A stretch of 64,000 bases of DNA from DASUPK01 sp963800285 (GCA_963800285.1 CAWDAL010000015.1:310001-374000), one strand, 5' to 3'; shown: positions 24,686 to 33,198, counted from the first letter of the stretch. The notes: a model not told the origin generated them from the sequence alone. Translations and numbers: made by a program.

Positions 24686-26104
24686 GTGGCCGGTCGTCGG
24701 GACGACACCGCTGCGGGCCTGCTCGAGGCGGCGCCCGACGCCATCCTGGGCGTCGACCGCACCGGCGCGATCGCGCTTGCGAACCTCCGCGTGGAGGAGC
24801 TGTTCGGCTACGCCCGCGACGAGCTCGTCGGCGAGCCGGTCGAGATGCTGGTGCCACCCGAGGCCAGGGAGCGGCACCGGGGGCGTCGCGAGGGATACCA
24901 GGCGGCGCCGCGAGTCCTCCCGATGGGGGAGGGCCAGGAGCTGCGAGGGCGGCGCGAGGACGGGAACGAGTTCCCGGTCGAGATCAGCCTCAGCCCGCTG
25001 AGCGCCAACGGCGACGTCTTCGTGATCGCGATCGTGAGAGACGTCAGCGACCGCAAGGAGGCGGAGGCGGAGCTCCGCCGTACCAAGAACCGGCTGGAGG
25101 AATCCCAGCGGCTGGCGCGCCTCGGAAGCTGGGAGTGGGACATCGTGGCCAATGCGGTGATCTGGTCCGACGAGCTCTTCCGGATCTACGGGCTCGAGCC
25201 CGGCGAGATCGAGCCGACCTACGAGCGCTTCCTGGAGCGGATCCACCCGGATGACCGGGAGGCGGTCGACCAGCGGAACCGCAAGGCGTTCGCCGATCAT
25301 CAGCCCTTCGAGGACGTCAAGCGTGCGACGCGTCCGGACGGCTCCGAGTTCCTGATGCGGACCCAGGGCGAGGTGATCGTCGATCCGGAGGGCAATCCGA
25401 TCCGGATGCTCGGCGTCTGCGAGGACGTGACGGTCGAGAAGCGAGCCGAGGAGGCCCAGGCGATGCTGGCGTCCGTGGTGCACTCCTCCGACGACGCGAT
25501 CATCACCCGCTCGCTGAAGGGCCTGGTGACGAGCTGGAACCCGGGGGCCGAGGCACTCTACGGCTACAGCGAGGACGAGGCGGTCGGTCAGGAGTGGGGG
25601 TTGACGATTACGGAGGAGGGGCGGCCCGAGGAGGATGAGAAGCTGCAGCGCGCTCTGGCGGGCAAGCACGTCGAGCACTACGAGACGCGGCGAGTTCGCA
25701 AGGACGGCTCGCTGATTGACGTCTCGGTGACGATCTCCCCCCTGCGGAACTCGGAGGGCGAGGTGATCGGGATCTCGACGATCGCGCGCGACATCACGGA
25801 GCGCAAGCGGATTCCACGTCGGCCGGCCGGGACCGGTCGAGGAGATTCTGCCGCGGCCCTAGGCCGCGTCGGCGCTGAGCTCCGCGCCCTTGGCCTTGAC
25901 GGCGTCGTTGACGGCGCCGTTGCCGTTGATCCGGACCTGGAGGCGGCGGGCCGCCCGTCCCAGGCGCTTCGCCGCGCGCTCGGCGGCGGAGGCCTGTGCG
26001 TGGCCGATGAAGTCGTGGACGAGCGCGTTCGCGTCCATCGGGTGCTCCACCTGCGGCACATGCCCGCACTGGTCGAGCACCACCTGCTTGGCGTTGGGCA
26101 GTGA
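24686..26104 (+). CDS. Triple-PAS protein without an output domain (3' truncated)
   Basis: From GTG 24686: PAS 1 (residues about 10-125, LLEAAPDAILGVD...), PAS 2 of PAS-3/PAC type (about 140-255, with LGSWEWDI...FRIYGLEPGEIEPTYERF), PAS 3 (about 260-375) ending in the linker DITERKR. At that point the expected kinase, GGDEF or other output should begin, but the frame instead runs 97 codons across the antisense strand of the next gene before a stop at 26104. Those residues are unlike any domain. The gene is probably cut off at about 25812 and would leave only sensory domains. The start is uncertain because the frame is open upstream. Confidence 0.65.
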   Translation: MAGRRDDTAAGLLEAAPDAILGVDRTGAIALANLRVEELFGYARDELVGEPVEMLVPPEARERHRGRREGYQAAPRVLPMGEGQELRGRREDGNEFPVEISLSPLSANGDVFVIAIVRDVSDRKEAEAELRRTKNRLEESQRLARLGSWEWDIVANAVIWSDELFRIYGLEPGEIEPTYERFLERIHPDDREAVDQRNRKAFADHQPFEDVKRATRPDGSEFLMRTQGEVIVDPEGNPIRMLGVCEDVTVEKRAEEAQAMLASVVHSSDDAIITRSLKGLVTSWNPGAEALYGYSEDEAVGQEWGLTITEEGRPEEDEKLQRALAGKHVEHYETRRVRKDGSLIDVSVTISPLRNSEGEVIGISTIARDITERKRIPRRPAGTGRGDSAAALGRVGAELRALGLDGVVDGAVAVDPDLEAAGRPSQALRRALGGGGLCVADEVVDERVRVHRVLHLRHMPALVEHHLLGVGQ

Positions 26105-27199
26105 GTCGCGCACGTAGCGAGAGAAGGCCAACGGGACGAGCGGATCCTCGTCTCCCCAGACGAACATCGCCGGGGGCTCGAGCTCGCGGAGGCGGGTGTA
26201 GAAGCCCTTCGGGCCCTTTGGCTCCTCCAGGTAGATGTGCCGTGCAGCGGAGTGGAAGGCGACGCGGGCGTTGACCGAGCGGTAGGTGCGCAGGAACTCC
26301 TCCACCGCCACGTCGGCGGCGGACGGGTGGATCCGCTCGGGCCGGGAGAACATGCTCCAGAACTGCTGGCGGACGAGGGCGTCGCCGAAGGTGTGGGGGA
26401 TCGCGGCGAGCTCCGGCCGGAGCAGCTTCACCAGCGGCACGAAGTGCCGGCGCCTCCGCCATGCCATCGAGGGGCAGAGCAGGCTGAGGCTGCGGACCCG
26501 TTCGGGTTCCCGCAGCCCCATCTCGATCGCGACGCGTCCACCAAGCGAGTTGCCGACCAGGTGGGCGCGGCCGATCCCCTGCGCGTCCATGAACCGGGTC
26601 ACGGCCCGCGAGAACCAGGCCGCGTCGTAGGGCGCGCGCAGCGGCTTCGACGATGAGCCGAAGCCCGGCAGGTCGATCGCGTGCACGGTGTAGTCGGGCG
26701 TCAGCGCGGAGATGGTCTCGAAGAAGCTCGTCTTGTTGCTGCCGAGGCCGTGGATCAGGATCACCGTCTCGATCCCATCCCCGGCGGTCAGCGTCGAGAT
26801 CTGGGCCTTGCCCGCGTGGACCTTGTGGATCCGAAGAAGCGGCGGCCTGCCGTTGGGGAGCCGGAAGAAGCCCTCGAAGGCGACGGCGAGATCCAGGTTG
26901 CCGCGCGCCCAGAGGCGACGCGAGCGGAAGGCGTCCAATCCAGAGAGCTGGCCCTCACGAAGCTCCAGCCAGGTGGCCGCGTCGGTCCCGATCACGACGT
27001 CCGGCTCGCGCTTGGGCGACTCGGAGACAGTGCAGCCCATCTCGTCCAGCTGGACCGCCCAGCTCGACCCCAGGTCATCGAGCTCGATGCGGTAGCTGGC
27101 GCTGAAGCCGGGGTCGGCTCCGAGGTAGCGCTCGGGGAGCGAGACGAACGCGTCCTCCACAGCGCGAAGGCGCTGATGCTCAAGCGGTGCCTGAGTCAC
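25859..27199 (-). CDS. SCP2 sterol-carrier-like domain fused to an alpha/beta hydrolase
   Basis: 446 residues. Residues 1-140 resemble the SCP2 lipid-binding fold (YRIELDDLGSSWAVQLDE, EPDVVIGTDAATWLEL, LDLAVAFEGFFRL). Residues 150-430 are an alpha/beta hydrolase: ILIHGLGSNKTSF, nucleophile elbow LVGNSLGGRVAIEM, acid region FVWGDEDPLVPL and histidine QCGHVPQVEHP, a full triad. Fusion suggests that the enzyme presents a bound lipid or CoA-type ligand to its own hydrolase domain; that is inference. GTG start at 27199, divergent from cysS. Its 3' end overlaps the tail of the PAS gene. Confidence 0.85.
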   Translation of the reverse strand: MTQAPLEHQRLRAVEDAFVSLPERYLGADPGFSASYRIELDDLGSSWAVQLDEMGCTVSESPKREPDVVIGTDAATWLELREGQLSGLDAFRSRRLWARGNLDLAVAFEGFFRLPNGRPPLLRIHKVHAGKAQISTLTAGDGIETVILIHGLGSNKTSFFETISALTPDYTVHAIDLPGFGSSSKPLRAPYDAAWFSRAVTRFMDAQGIGRAHLVGNSLGGRVAIEMGLREPERVRSLSLLCPSMAWRRRRHFVPLVKLLRPELAAIPHTFGDALVRQQFWSMFSRPERIHPSAADVAVEEFLRTYRSVNARVAFHSAARHIYLEEPKGPKGFYTRLRELEPPAMFVWGDEDPLVPLAFSRYVRDSLPNAKQVVLDQCGHVPQVEHPMDANALVHDFIGHAQASAAERAAKRLGRAARRLQVRINGNGAVNDAVKAKGAELSADAA

Positions 27200-27297
27200 G
27201 GCTGCTGCAGCGTACTGCCCCGAACGGTTGTTCCCGCTCACCAGTTTTGTGTTCTTTTCCGGAATCAGCGCGGAATATGCGTACTTCCGTGCGCGAA

Positions 27298-27303
27298 TAG
27301 CAT
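27298..27303 (+). promoter_or_regulatory. -10 box of leaderless cysS promoter
   Basis: TAGCAT ends 7 bases before the cysS GTG at 27311, which decides that start. Confidence 0.45.
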
Positions 27304-27310
27304 CCGCGTC

Positions 27311-28660
27311 GTGGCGGGCATTCGCATCCAGGACACGCTCAGCGGCGAGGTCCGCGCGCTCGAGCCCGGATCGGGCGGCCAGGTAGGGATCTACGCCTGC
27401 GGGCCGACGGTCTACGGGCGGATCCACATCGGCAACGCCAGGCCGTTCGTGATCTTCATGCTGCTGCGGCGCTTCCTCGCTCACCAGGGGCTCGGCGCCA
27501 AGCTGGTCATCAACGTCACCGACATCAACGACAAGATCTACGACGCCGCGCGCGAGGCCGACAAGCCGTCGGACGCCTACGCGGCACGGATGACAGCCGC
27601 CTACATCGCCGACACCGACGCCCTCGGGCTGGGCCGCCCGGACGCCGAGCCGCTGGCGACGGAGACGATCCCCGAGATCGTCTCCCTGATCGAGGCGCTG
27701 ATCGAGGAGGGGCACGCCTACCAGGCGAACGGCGACGTCTACTTCCGGGTGCGGAGCTTCGACGGATACGGGAAGCTCTCCAACCGGGACGCCGACCAGA
27801 TGGATCAGGGGGAGGAGGCGGGGACCGCTTCGCTCAAGGAGGACCGCCTCGACTTCGCGCTCTGGAAGGGGCAGAAGGAGGGCGAGGACACGTCCTGGGA
27901 CTCGCCCTGGGGCAAGGGCCGCCCCGGCTGGCACATCGAGTGCTCGGCGATGTCGGAGAAGGAGCTCGGCCCGGACTTCGCGATCCACGGCGGCGGGATC
28001 GACCTGGTCTTCCCCCACCACGAGAACGAGATCGCGCAGACCGAGGCGGCGAGGGGAGTGCCCCTCGCCGAGATCTGGATGCACAACGGCCTGGTCCAGA
28101 TCGACGAGGAGAAGATGTCGAAGTCGGTCGGCAACATCTTCCAGCTCTCCGAGGCGATCGGGCGCTACGGGAGTCTGACGGTGGTCGCCTATCTCGGCTC
28201 GGGGCACTACCGGCAGCCCCTGGCGTTCTCGGACGACCAGCTCACGGAGGCAGCAGCCCGGGTCGACCGCATCCGCAACTACCTGATGGACGCCCCCGCC
28301 GGCGAGCCGGACGAGTTCCTCACCGATCGCCGCCAGGCCTTCCTGGACGCACTGGCAGATGACTTCAACACCCCCCAGGCGTACGCCGTGCTCTTCGAGA
28401 TCGTGGCCGAGGGCAACAGACGCGAGTTGCCGGGCGCCCGCGGGGCGCTCGAGGAGCTGCTTCCCCTGCTCGGCCTCGAGGCGCTCCTCGAGGAGGATGA
28501 GGAGGCGCCCGCCGAGGCTCAGCGGCTGCTCGACGAGCGCGAGGACGCGCGCAAGGCGAAGGACTTCGACCGCGCCGACTCGCTCCGCGACCAGCTCGCC
28601 GAGATGGGCTGGGAGGTCCGCGACGAGGCGGGGGGCGCCCGGCTCGTCCGGCGCCGCTGA
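27311..28660 (+). CDS. cysS: Cysteinyl-tRNA synthetase
   Basis: 449 residues of class I CysRS, charging tRNA-Cys. Seen: IYACGPTVYGRIHIGNARPF containing the first zinc cysteine and the HIGN signature, GWHIECSAM with a second zinc cysteine, DLVFPHHENEIAQTEA with zinc histidine, KMSKSVGN (KMSKS loop, residues about 270-277), and the DALR-type C-terminal domain with AKDFDRADSLRDQL. GTG 27311 is chosen from the -10 position; the frame runs open upstream only as a shadow. rlmB follows after two bases. Confidence 0.96.
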   Translation: MAGIRIQDTLSGEVRALEPGSGGQVGIYACGPTVYGRIHIGNARPFVIFMLLRRFLAHQGLGAKLVINVTDINDKIYDAAREADKPSDAYAARMTAAYIADTDALGLGRPDAEPLATETIPEIVSLIEALIEEGHAYQANGDVYFRVRSFDGYGKLSNRDADQMDQGEEAGTASLKEDRLDFALWKGQKEGEDTSWDSPWGKGRPGWHIECSAMSEKELGPDFAIHGGGIDLVFPHHENEIAQTEAARGVPLAEIWMHNGLVQIDEEKMSKSVGNIFQLSEAIGRYGSLTVVAYLGSGHYRQPLAFSDDQLTEAAARVDRIRNYLMDAPAGEPDEFLTDRRQAFLDALADDFNTPQAYAVLFEIVAEGNRRELPGARGALEELLPLLGLEALLEEDEEAPAEAQRLLDEREDARKAKDFDRADSLRDQLAEMGWEVRDEAGGARLVRRR

Positions 28661-28662
28661 GG

Positions 28663-29331
28663 GTGGCCGGCCGCGAACGGATCTACGGGCGGCGGCCCGT
28701 CGCCGAAGCCGAGCGGGGCCGGCGGCGGGTGCACCGGACCTGGCGGATCCCGGACACGCCCGCCGAGGAGCTCGAGCGTCTCTGCGGATCTCCCGACCAC
28801 CAGGGCGTCGTCGCGGAGGTTGACCCTTACCCGTACGCTGACCCGGACAGCCTGTTCGAGGGCGATGACGGCGGCCAGCGCCTGATCGTCGCCCTCGACG
28901 AGATCCAGGACCCCCACAACCTGGGCGCGGTCTGCAGGGCGGCGGAGGTGGCGGGGGCGGCCGGCGTGGTGATCCCCGAGCGGCGTGCCGCCCCGGTCAC
29001 CCCGGCCGCCTGCAAGGCCTCGGCGGGCGCGGTGGAGCATCTGCCGGTGGCGCGCGTCCGCAACCTCGCGGACTGGCTGGCCGAAGCCAAGGAGGCGGGA
29101 GCCTGGGTCTATGGCGCCGACGCGGATGCCGAGCGGCTCTACACGGACGTCGAGTGGACGGGGCGTGCGGTCCTCGTGCTCGGCTCGGAGGGGAAGGGCC
29201 TGAGGCAGAGGGTGGCCAAGACCTGCGATGAGCTGGTCTCGATCCCGGTGGCGGGGAAGGTCGGATCGCTCAACGCGTCGGTGGCGGCGGCGGTGATCCT
29301 CTTCGAGGCCCGCCGCCAGCGGGCGGCCTAG
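28663..29331 (+). CDS. rlmB: 23S rRNA/tRNA 2'-O-ribose methyltransferase, RlmB/TrmH type
   Basis: 222 residues. An N-terminal substrate-binding segment (GRRPVAEAERGRRRV) precedes a SPOUT knot: LDEIQDPHNLGAVCRAAEVAG (motif 1, residues about 76-96), VLGSEGKGLR (motif 2) and SIPVAGKVGSLNASVAAAVILFE (motif 3). These bind AdoMet and methylate a ribose 2'-OH, in family members G2251 of 23S rRNA. Slightly shorter than typical RlmB. Position next to cysS as in Bacillus supports the name. Stop overlaps the convergent DUF1330 stop. Confidence 0.92.
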   Translation: MAGRERIYGRRPVAEAERGRRRVHRTWRIPDTPAEELERLCGSPDHQGVVAEVDPYPYADPDSLFEGDDGGQRLIVALDEIQDPHNLGAVCRAAEVAGAAGVVIPERRAAPVTPAACKASAGAVEHLPVARVRNLADWLAEAKEAGAWVYGADADAERLYTDVEWTGRAVLVLGSEGKGLRQRVAKTCDELVSIPVAGKVGSLNASVAAAVILFEARRQRAA

Positions 29332-29723
29332 GAACCCGGCAGCTCGGCCGCGTCGAAGGCGTCCATCGCCCGTAGCTCGGAGCGCCGCAGCGACTCGCTG
29401 CGGAGGTGCTCGATCTCCTGGTACTCGGGCGAGGAGACCATGTCCAGGAAGGCCTGGCGGGTGGGGTAGGAGACGACCAGGACCATGTCCCAGGTCCCTT
29501 CGCCGATCAGGGACTCCGCGGGGCGCCCGGCGAAGATGGGCTGACCGCCGGCGCGCTCGAACAGGGGCGCCACCGCAGCCCCGTACTCCGCGTAGCGCTC
29601 TGCTCCGCCGTCGGGTAGGAACTCGAGCAGGTTGAGCATGTAGACCGGGCCCTCGGCGGCGCGGCCCGCAAAAGCGGCCATGGCCTGCTCATCCGGCGCG
29701 TCGATGCCCGTGCGTCGCTCCAT
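29328..29723 (-). CDS. DUF1330-like (dimeric ferredoxin-like) protein
   Basis: 131 residues with a ferredoxin-like alpha+beta barrel signature: VYMLNLLEFLP, a middle helix with YGAAVAPLFERAGG and VLVVSYPTRQAFLDMVSSPEYQEI near the end. This is the DUF1330 pattern, found in small cytosolic proteins of unclear enzymatic role. ATG at 29723; a TAGGGT lies 9 bases upstream on its strand. It does not share an operon with rlmB, being convergent. Confidence 0.78.
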   Translation of the reverse strand: MERRTGIDAPDEQAMAAFAGRAAEGPVYMLNLLEFLPDGGAERYAEYGAAVAPLFERAGGQPIFAGRPAESLIGEGTWDMVLVVSYPTRQAFLDMVSSPEYQEIEHLRSESLRRSELRAMDAFDAAELPGS

Positions 29724-29745
29724 CGGCGCGGAACCCTACCTGGGA

Positions 29746-30315
29746 TCAGGCTGCCACCCGGGCGGGCTGAGCTGCCTGCCCGGCGAGGGAGACGAGCTCA
29801 CCGAGGATCTCGGCGTAGCGCTCGCGGGTTTCCTGGTCCGCCAGGCGCCCGTCCTCGGTGAACGCCGCCTCGTGGGCGTGTGGGATCGACAGCTCCTCGT
29901 CGATGACCCGCGCGCCTGAAGCTCCGAGGACCTTGCGGGTCTCAGCCTGTGACCAGACTGCACCGAACATCCCCGTGCTGGCGCCGACCACCGCCACGGG
30001 CTTGCCCCACATGGCGTTCTCGCCCTTGGGCCGCGAGGCCCAGTCCAGGGCGTTCTTGAGCTGTCCCGGGATCGACGAGTTGTACTCCGGCGTCGCGATC
30101 AGGATCGCATCCGCGCCCTCGACCGCCTCACGGAAGCGGCGAGCGCCGGCGGGGCCGCGCCCGGCGTCGTCGTCCTCGTCATACGGCTCCACCTGCTTCA
30201 AGTCCTCGAAGTGCTCGAGCTCCACGGGCGGCGGCAGCAGCTCCGCCGCCGCCCGCAGGAGCGCGGTGTTGTGCGAGTCGCGACGCAGGCTTCCTGAGAT
30301 CGCGAGCAGCTTCAT
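29746..30315 (-). CDS. NADPH-dependent FMN reductase family protein
   Basis: 189 residues of the flavodoxin-like fold: ISGSLRRDSHNTALLRAAAE (FMN phosphate loop, residues 6-25), ILIATPEYNSSIPGQLKNALDW around 90-110 with the conserved PEYN, and KPVAVVGASTGMFGAVWSQ. It reduces FMN or quinones using NAD(P)H. It starts a few bases downstream of yceI and is probably co-transcribed with it, under the MarR regulator. Confidence 0.92.
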   Translation of the reverse strand: MKLLAISGSLRRDSHNTALLRAAAELLPPPVELEHFEDLKQVEPYDEDDDAGRGPAGARRFREAVEGADAILIATPEYNSSIPGQLKNALDWASRPKGENAMWGKPVAVVGASTGMFGAVWSQAETRKVLGASGARVIDEELSIPHAHEAAFTEDGRLADQETRERYAEILGELVSLAGQAAQPARVAA

Positions 30316-30319
30316 CCGG

Positions 30320-30865
30320 CTATGCCTTGACGAGCTCGAGGTGGACGAAGAGCGTGACCTCGTTGTCGACCGCGAAGCCGCCCTTCGGCAACGGCGCGTT
30401 CCAGTTCAGGCCGTACTCGGTGCGGTCGACCTTGGTCTCCAGGTCGATGCCCACCTTCTCGGTGTCGCTGATGTCGACCACTGGGCCGCTGATTTCGCCC
30501 AGCGCGGTGACGTGACGGGTATTCCCCTTGATGGTCAGCTCGCCGTCGACCGTGAGCCGCTCACCATCGCGGCGAATGTCGGTCGACTCGAACCTGATCG
30601 ACGGGTAGTTGTCCGCGTCGAAGAAGTCGGGCGAGAGGAGATGCCCCTTCTGCTGCTCGTCGCGGGACTCGATGCTCTCGACCCGCGCCTCGCCGGCGAT
30701 CTTGGGGTCGCCATCGGCATCGCTGAGCTGGATGTCGAAGTCCGTGAAGCCGGCGCGGTAGGTGGCCACGACCATGTGCTTCACGGAGAAGCCGACTCGT
30801 GAATGGACCGGATCGGATTGCCAGGTGCCGGTCGGGATGGTTGACTCTGCTTGTGCTGTCGTCAT
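30320..30865 (-). CDS. YceI-like lipid-binding protein
   Basis: 181 residues with the YceI lipocalin-like pattern: GTWQSDPVHSRVGFSVKHM at the N-terminus, ARVESIESRDEQQKGHLLSPDFFDADNYPSIRFEST in the middle (FFD...YPSI) and LTIKGNTRHVT. No signal peptide is present, so it is cytosolic unlike E. coli YceI. Such proteins bind isoprenoid or fatty-acyl ligands. AAGGAGA lies 6 bases before the ATG. The divergent MarR and the palindrome between them suggest regulation by that protein. Confidence 0.93.
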   Translation of the reverse strand: MTTAQAESTIPTGTWQSDPVHSRVGFSVKHMVVATYRAGFTDFDIQLSDADGDPKIAGEARVESIESRDEQQKGHLLSPDFFDADNYPSIRFESTDIRRDGERLTVDGELTIKGNTRHVTALGEISGPVVDISDTEKVGIDLETKVDRTEYGLNWNAPLPKGGFAVDNEVTLFVHLELVKA

Positions 30866-30895
30866 TGAACGTCTCCTTGTCGCGAGCTACACTTA

Positions 30896-30909
30896 TTTGA
30901 GCTGTCAAA
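30896..30909. promoter_or_regulatory. Candidate MarR operator between yceI and marR
   Basis: TTTGA-GCTG-TCAAA, a perfect inverted repeat in the 61-base divergent gap. On the minus strand it overlaps a consensus TTGACA (30908-30903), so binding would block yceI transcription. Confidence 0.5.
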
Positions 30910-30926
30910 CAGTTTAGCAGAGGAAC

Positions 30927-31403
30927 TTGAGTACACAACAGTTGAAAGATCAAGCACTTCCCTCCACGGATGCCTTCGGCAACCTGCTGGGCGCGCACGC
31001 CTCGCTCACCCGTGAGCTGAGCGCGGCTCTGGTGGAGAGCCACGGCCTGACGATCAACGACTACGGCTGCCTGCTGCTCCTCTCCCGGGCCGGCGACGAG
31101 GGGATGCGCCGCATCGACCTCGCCAACGAGCTGCAGCTCTCGCCCTCGGGGATCACCCGCCTACTGGACCGGCTCGAGGATCAGGGCCTGGTCGGGAAGG
31201 GGGAGTGCAAGGAGGACGCGCGCGTCAGCTACGCGATCCTCACCGAGAAGGGCCTGGCCAAGATCAAGGAGGCCTGGCCCCAGCACGTCGAGGCCGTCGA
31301 GCGCCGCGTTGGCGCGGTGCTCAGCCAGGAGGAGATCAAGACCCTGGCCGAGCTCCTCGGCAGGCTCAGCGACGGCGAAGAGTCCTGCGACCCCAACCGC
31401 TGA
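30927..31403 (+). CDS. MarR-family transcriptional regulator
   Basis: 158 residues. Winged helix-turn-helix: LTINDYGCLLLLSRAG, MRRIDLANELQLSPSGITRLLDRLEDQGLV (recognition helix) and the wing region KGECKEDARVSYAILTEKG. The start is TTG at 30927. Divergent from the YceI/FMN reductase pair; the palindrome in between points to autoregulation and control of that pair by a phenolic or redox ligand, typical of the family but not shown here. Confidence 0.92.
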   Translation: MSTQQLKDQALPSTDAFGNLLGAHASLTRELSAALVESHGLTINDYGCLLLLSRAGDEGMRRIDLANELQLSPSGITRLLDRLEDQGLVGKGECKEDARVSYAILTEKGLAKIKEAWPQHVEAVERRVGAVLSQEEIKTLAELLGRLSDGEESCDPNR

Positions 31404-31422
31404 GCCCGCCGAGGCCCCTCGG

Positions 31423-32139
31423 CTAGACCGCCGGCGCCTCCGGCGCCGCCGGCGCGGTCGCCGCTCCGGCGCCGCCGCCGAGGTCGAAGAAGAGGATGCT
31501 CGAGACGAGCGCCGCCACCGGCGCCGTCACCACGTTCGCGGCCGCCTGCAGGATGACCCTGCCGACATCGCCGATCGCAGCTCCGATGATCGAGGCCACC
31601 AGCCCGACGGCGAACACGATCAGGAACGCGAGGATGATCGCGCCGAAGACCTGCCAGCCGTCGCCGCGCACCAATTCGCGGCTGCGGCCGAACGCCTCGA
31701 AGACGCCCTTGTCCTCGACGACGATGGACGGAGCGATCACCGCCCAGATGGTGAGCAGGATCAGGCCCGGCACGATGATCAGGACGAATCCGATCGTGAT
31801 CGCGATCCCGGCCAGGATCCCGTTCAGGATCAGGGTGCCGACGTATGGGGCGGCGTGCGAGAAGAGCTCACCGACGCTGAAGTCGCGGCGGCCGTCCCGC
31901 ACGTCCTGGACGAGCTTGACCACGTATCCGGTGTACAGGAAGCTCGCGGCCAGCGCGATCAGGGTGCCGAGGAGCACCAGGAAGAGGCTCCCGGTGACCG
32001 CGAGCACTCCCTCGATCAGCCCCGCGATCCCGATCACGATCAGCGCCCCGCCGAGCAGGGCGCCGGCTTGGGACCGGTAGGTCTCGAAGGCCTCGCTGAT
32101 CACCCGACCGGGCTCGACCCGGTGCGCGCTCGCTTCCAT
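31423..32139 (-). CDS. Multi-TM membrane protein (YciC/GlpQ-membrane-domain type)
   Basis: 238 residues with about six hydrophobic helices. The layout, RVISEAFETYRSQAGALLGGAL at the N-terminus, a GRRDFSVGELF...A central loop and IIVPGLILLTIWAVIAPSIVVEDKGVFEAFGRSRELVRG, resembles the integral membrane domain found in glycerophosphodiester phosphodiesterase-like and YciC-like proteins. The C-terminus is low complexity (A, P, G). ATG 32139 has a strong AGGAGGAGAG upstream. The frame upstream of it is a shadow. Specific function unknown. Confidence 0.8.
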   Translation of the reverse strand: MEASAHRVEPGRVISEAFETYRSQAGALLGGALIVIGIAGLIEGVLAVTGSLFLVLLGTLIALAASFLYTGYVVKLVQDVRDGRRDFSVGELFSHAAPYVGTLILNGILAGIAITIGFVLIIVPGLILLTIWAVIAPSIVVEDKGVFEAFGRSRELVRGDGWQVFGAIILAFLIVFAVGLVASIIGAAIGDVGRVILQAAANVVTAPVAALVSSILFFDLGGGAGAATAPAAPEAPAV

Positions 32140-32272
32140 CTCTCCTCCTCTGTCGTGCCCGGCCGCACGCCGAGCGAGGGACCAATTACCAGCGCTCGCG
32201 GACGGATGGCACCTTTCGGCCCCCTCCAGGCACGGATCCTGCAAGGCGAATTGCATCGGCCCCGAACCGTGG

Positions 32273-32300
32273 TTGACATTCCGGATTCCGACAGTAGGCT
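32273..32300 (+). promoter_or_regulatory. Strong promoter upstream of the SigH-like gene
   Basis: TTGACA (32273-32278), 16 bases, TAGGCT (32295-32300): a perfect -35 with a GC-type -10. Lies about 110 bases before the GTG at 32408. Confidence 0.6.
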
Positions 32301-32407
32301 GCTCCGCGAGAAGGGTGAACCTCAGGTCGAGCCTGACGGACAGCACCCCGAAACGGCGCCTCAGGGGAGGAACTGGGCGCCACAGATCCCCCCAAGAGGA
32401 GGTTGCT

Positions 32408-33106
32408 GTGGCTGTTCCTACCCCAAGCACCGAAGAGCACGCGGTCGTCCCCGCCAGATCCATTCCCGAGGGCGCCCGCAACACCGGGCCCGGCCCGGAC
32501 GACGAGTTTCTGGTCGCCCTCGCCAAGCACGGCAGGACCGACGCCTACGACCAGCTGGTGCGCCGCTACCGGCGCTTCGTGCGGGTCAAGTCCTCGTCCT
32601 ACTTCCTGCTCGGCGGCGACGCCGACGATCTGATGCAGGAGGGGATGCTGGGTCTGTTCAAGGCGATCCGCGACTACCGCCCCGAGCGCGAGTCGAGTTT
32701 CCGCGGCTTCGCCGAGCTCTGCATCACGCGACAGATCATCACAGCGGTGAAGACCGCTACGCGCAACAAGCACACGCCGCTCAACCAGTACGTCTCGTTC
32801 AGCCAGACTCCGGCGGCCGCCGGCCCCGACTCGGAGACCACCCTCGAGGAGGTTCTGCCCGGGCCCTCCGTGCGCGACCCCGCCAACCAGGTGATCGCGG
32901 GCGAGGAGCTGGAGAGCCTGGTCGCCTGCCTGACCAGCGTCCTCTCCGAGCTGGAGAGCCGGGTCCTGGCCCTCTACCTCGACGGTCATTCCTATGAGGT
33001 GATCGGCGAGAAGCTCGACTGCGACACGAAGACGGTGGACAACGCCCTGCAGCGCGTCAAGCGCAAGGTGGGCATCCACCTCGACTCACGCATGGTGAAG
33101 ATCTAA
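32408..33106 (+). CDS. sigH: RNA polymerase sigma factor, SigH/SigB-like (sigma-70 family)
   Basis: 232 residues. Region 2: TDAYDQLVRRYRRFVRVKSSSYFLLG, DADDLMQEGMLGLFKAIRDY (2.2-2.3), FRGFAELCITRQIITAV; region 4: SVLSELESRVLALYLDGHSY, EVIGEKLDCDTKTVDNALQRVKRKV. Region 3 is absent, as in the SigH (sporulation/stress) group. AAGAGGAGG lies 5 bases before GTG 32408 and fixes the start. The position after cysS-rlmB, as in Bacillus, supports the name; its regulon here is unknown and sporulation should not be assumed. Confidence 0.9.
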   Translation: MAVPTPSTEEHAVVPARSIPEGARNTGPGPDDEFLVALAKHGRTDAYDQLVRRYRRFVRVKSSSYFLLGGDADDLMQEGMLGLFKAIRDYRPERESSFRGFAELCITRQIITAVKTATRNKHTPLNQYVSFSQTPAAAGPDSETTLEEVLPGPSVRDPANQVIAGEELESLVACLTSVLSELESRVLALYLDGHSYEVIGEKLDCDTKTVDNALQRVKRKVGIHLDSRMVKI

Positions 33107-33198
33107 CGCACCAAACGGGTTGCTCCTGCGGAGCACGCTCGCACCCTTCCAACGGCACGGCAGCCAAGCGGCCGCTCGGGCAACCGGGCGGCCGCTCT

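Noticed and set aside
26681..27310. Upstream extension of cysS to 659 codons
   Set aside because: Runs opposite the SCP2-hydrolase gene; the GTG at 27311 has a promoter and gives the normal CysRS start.
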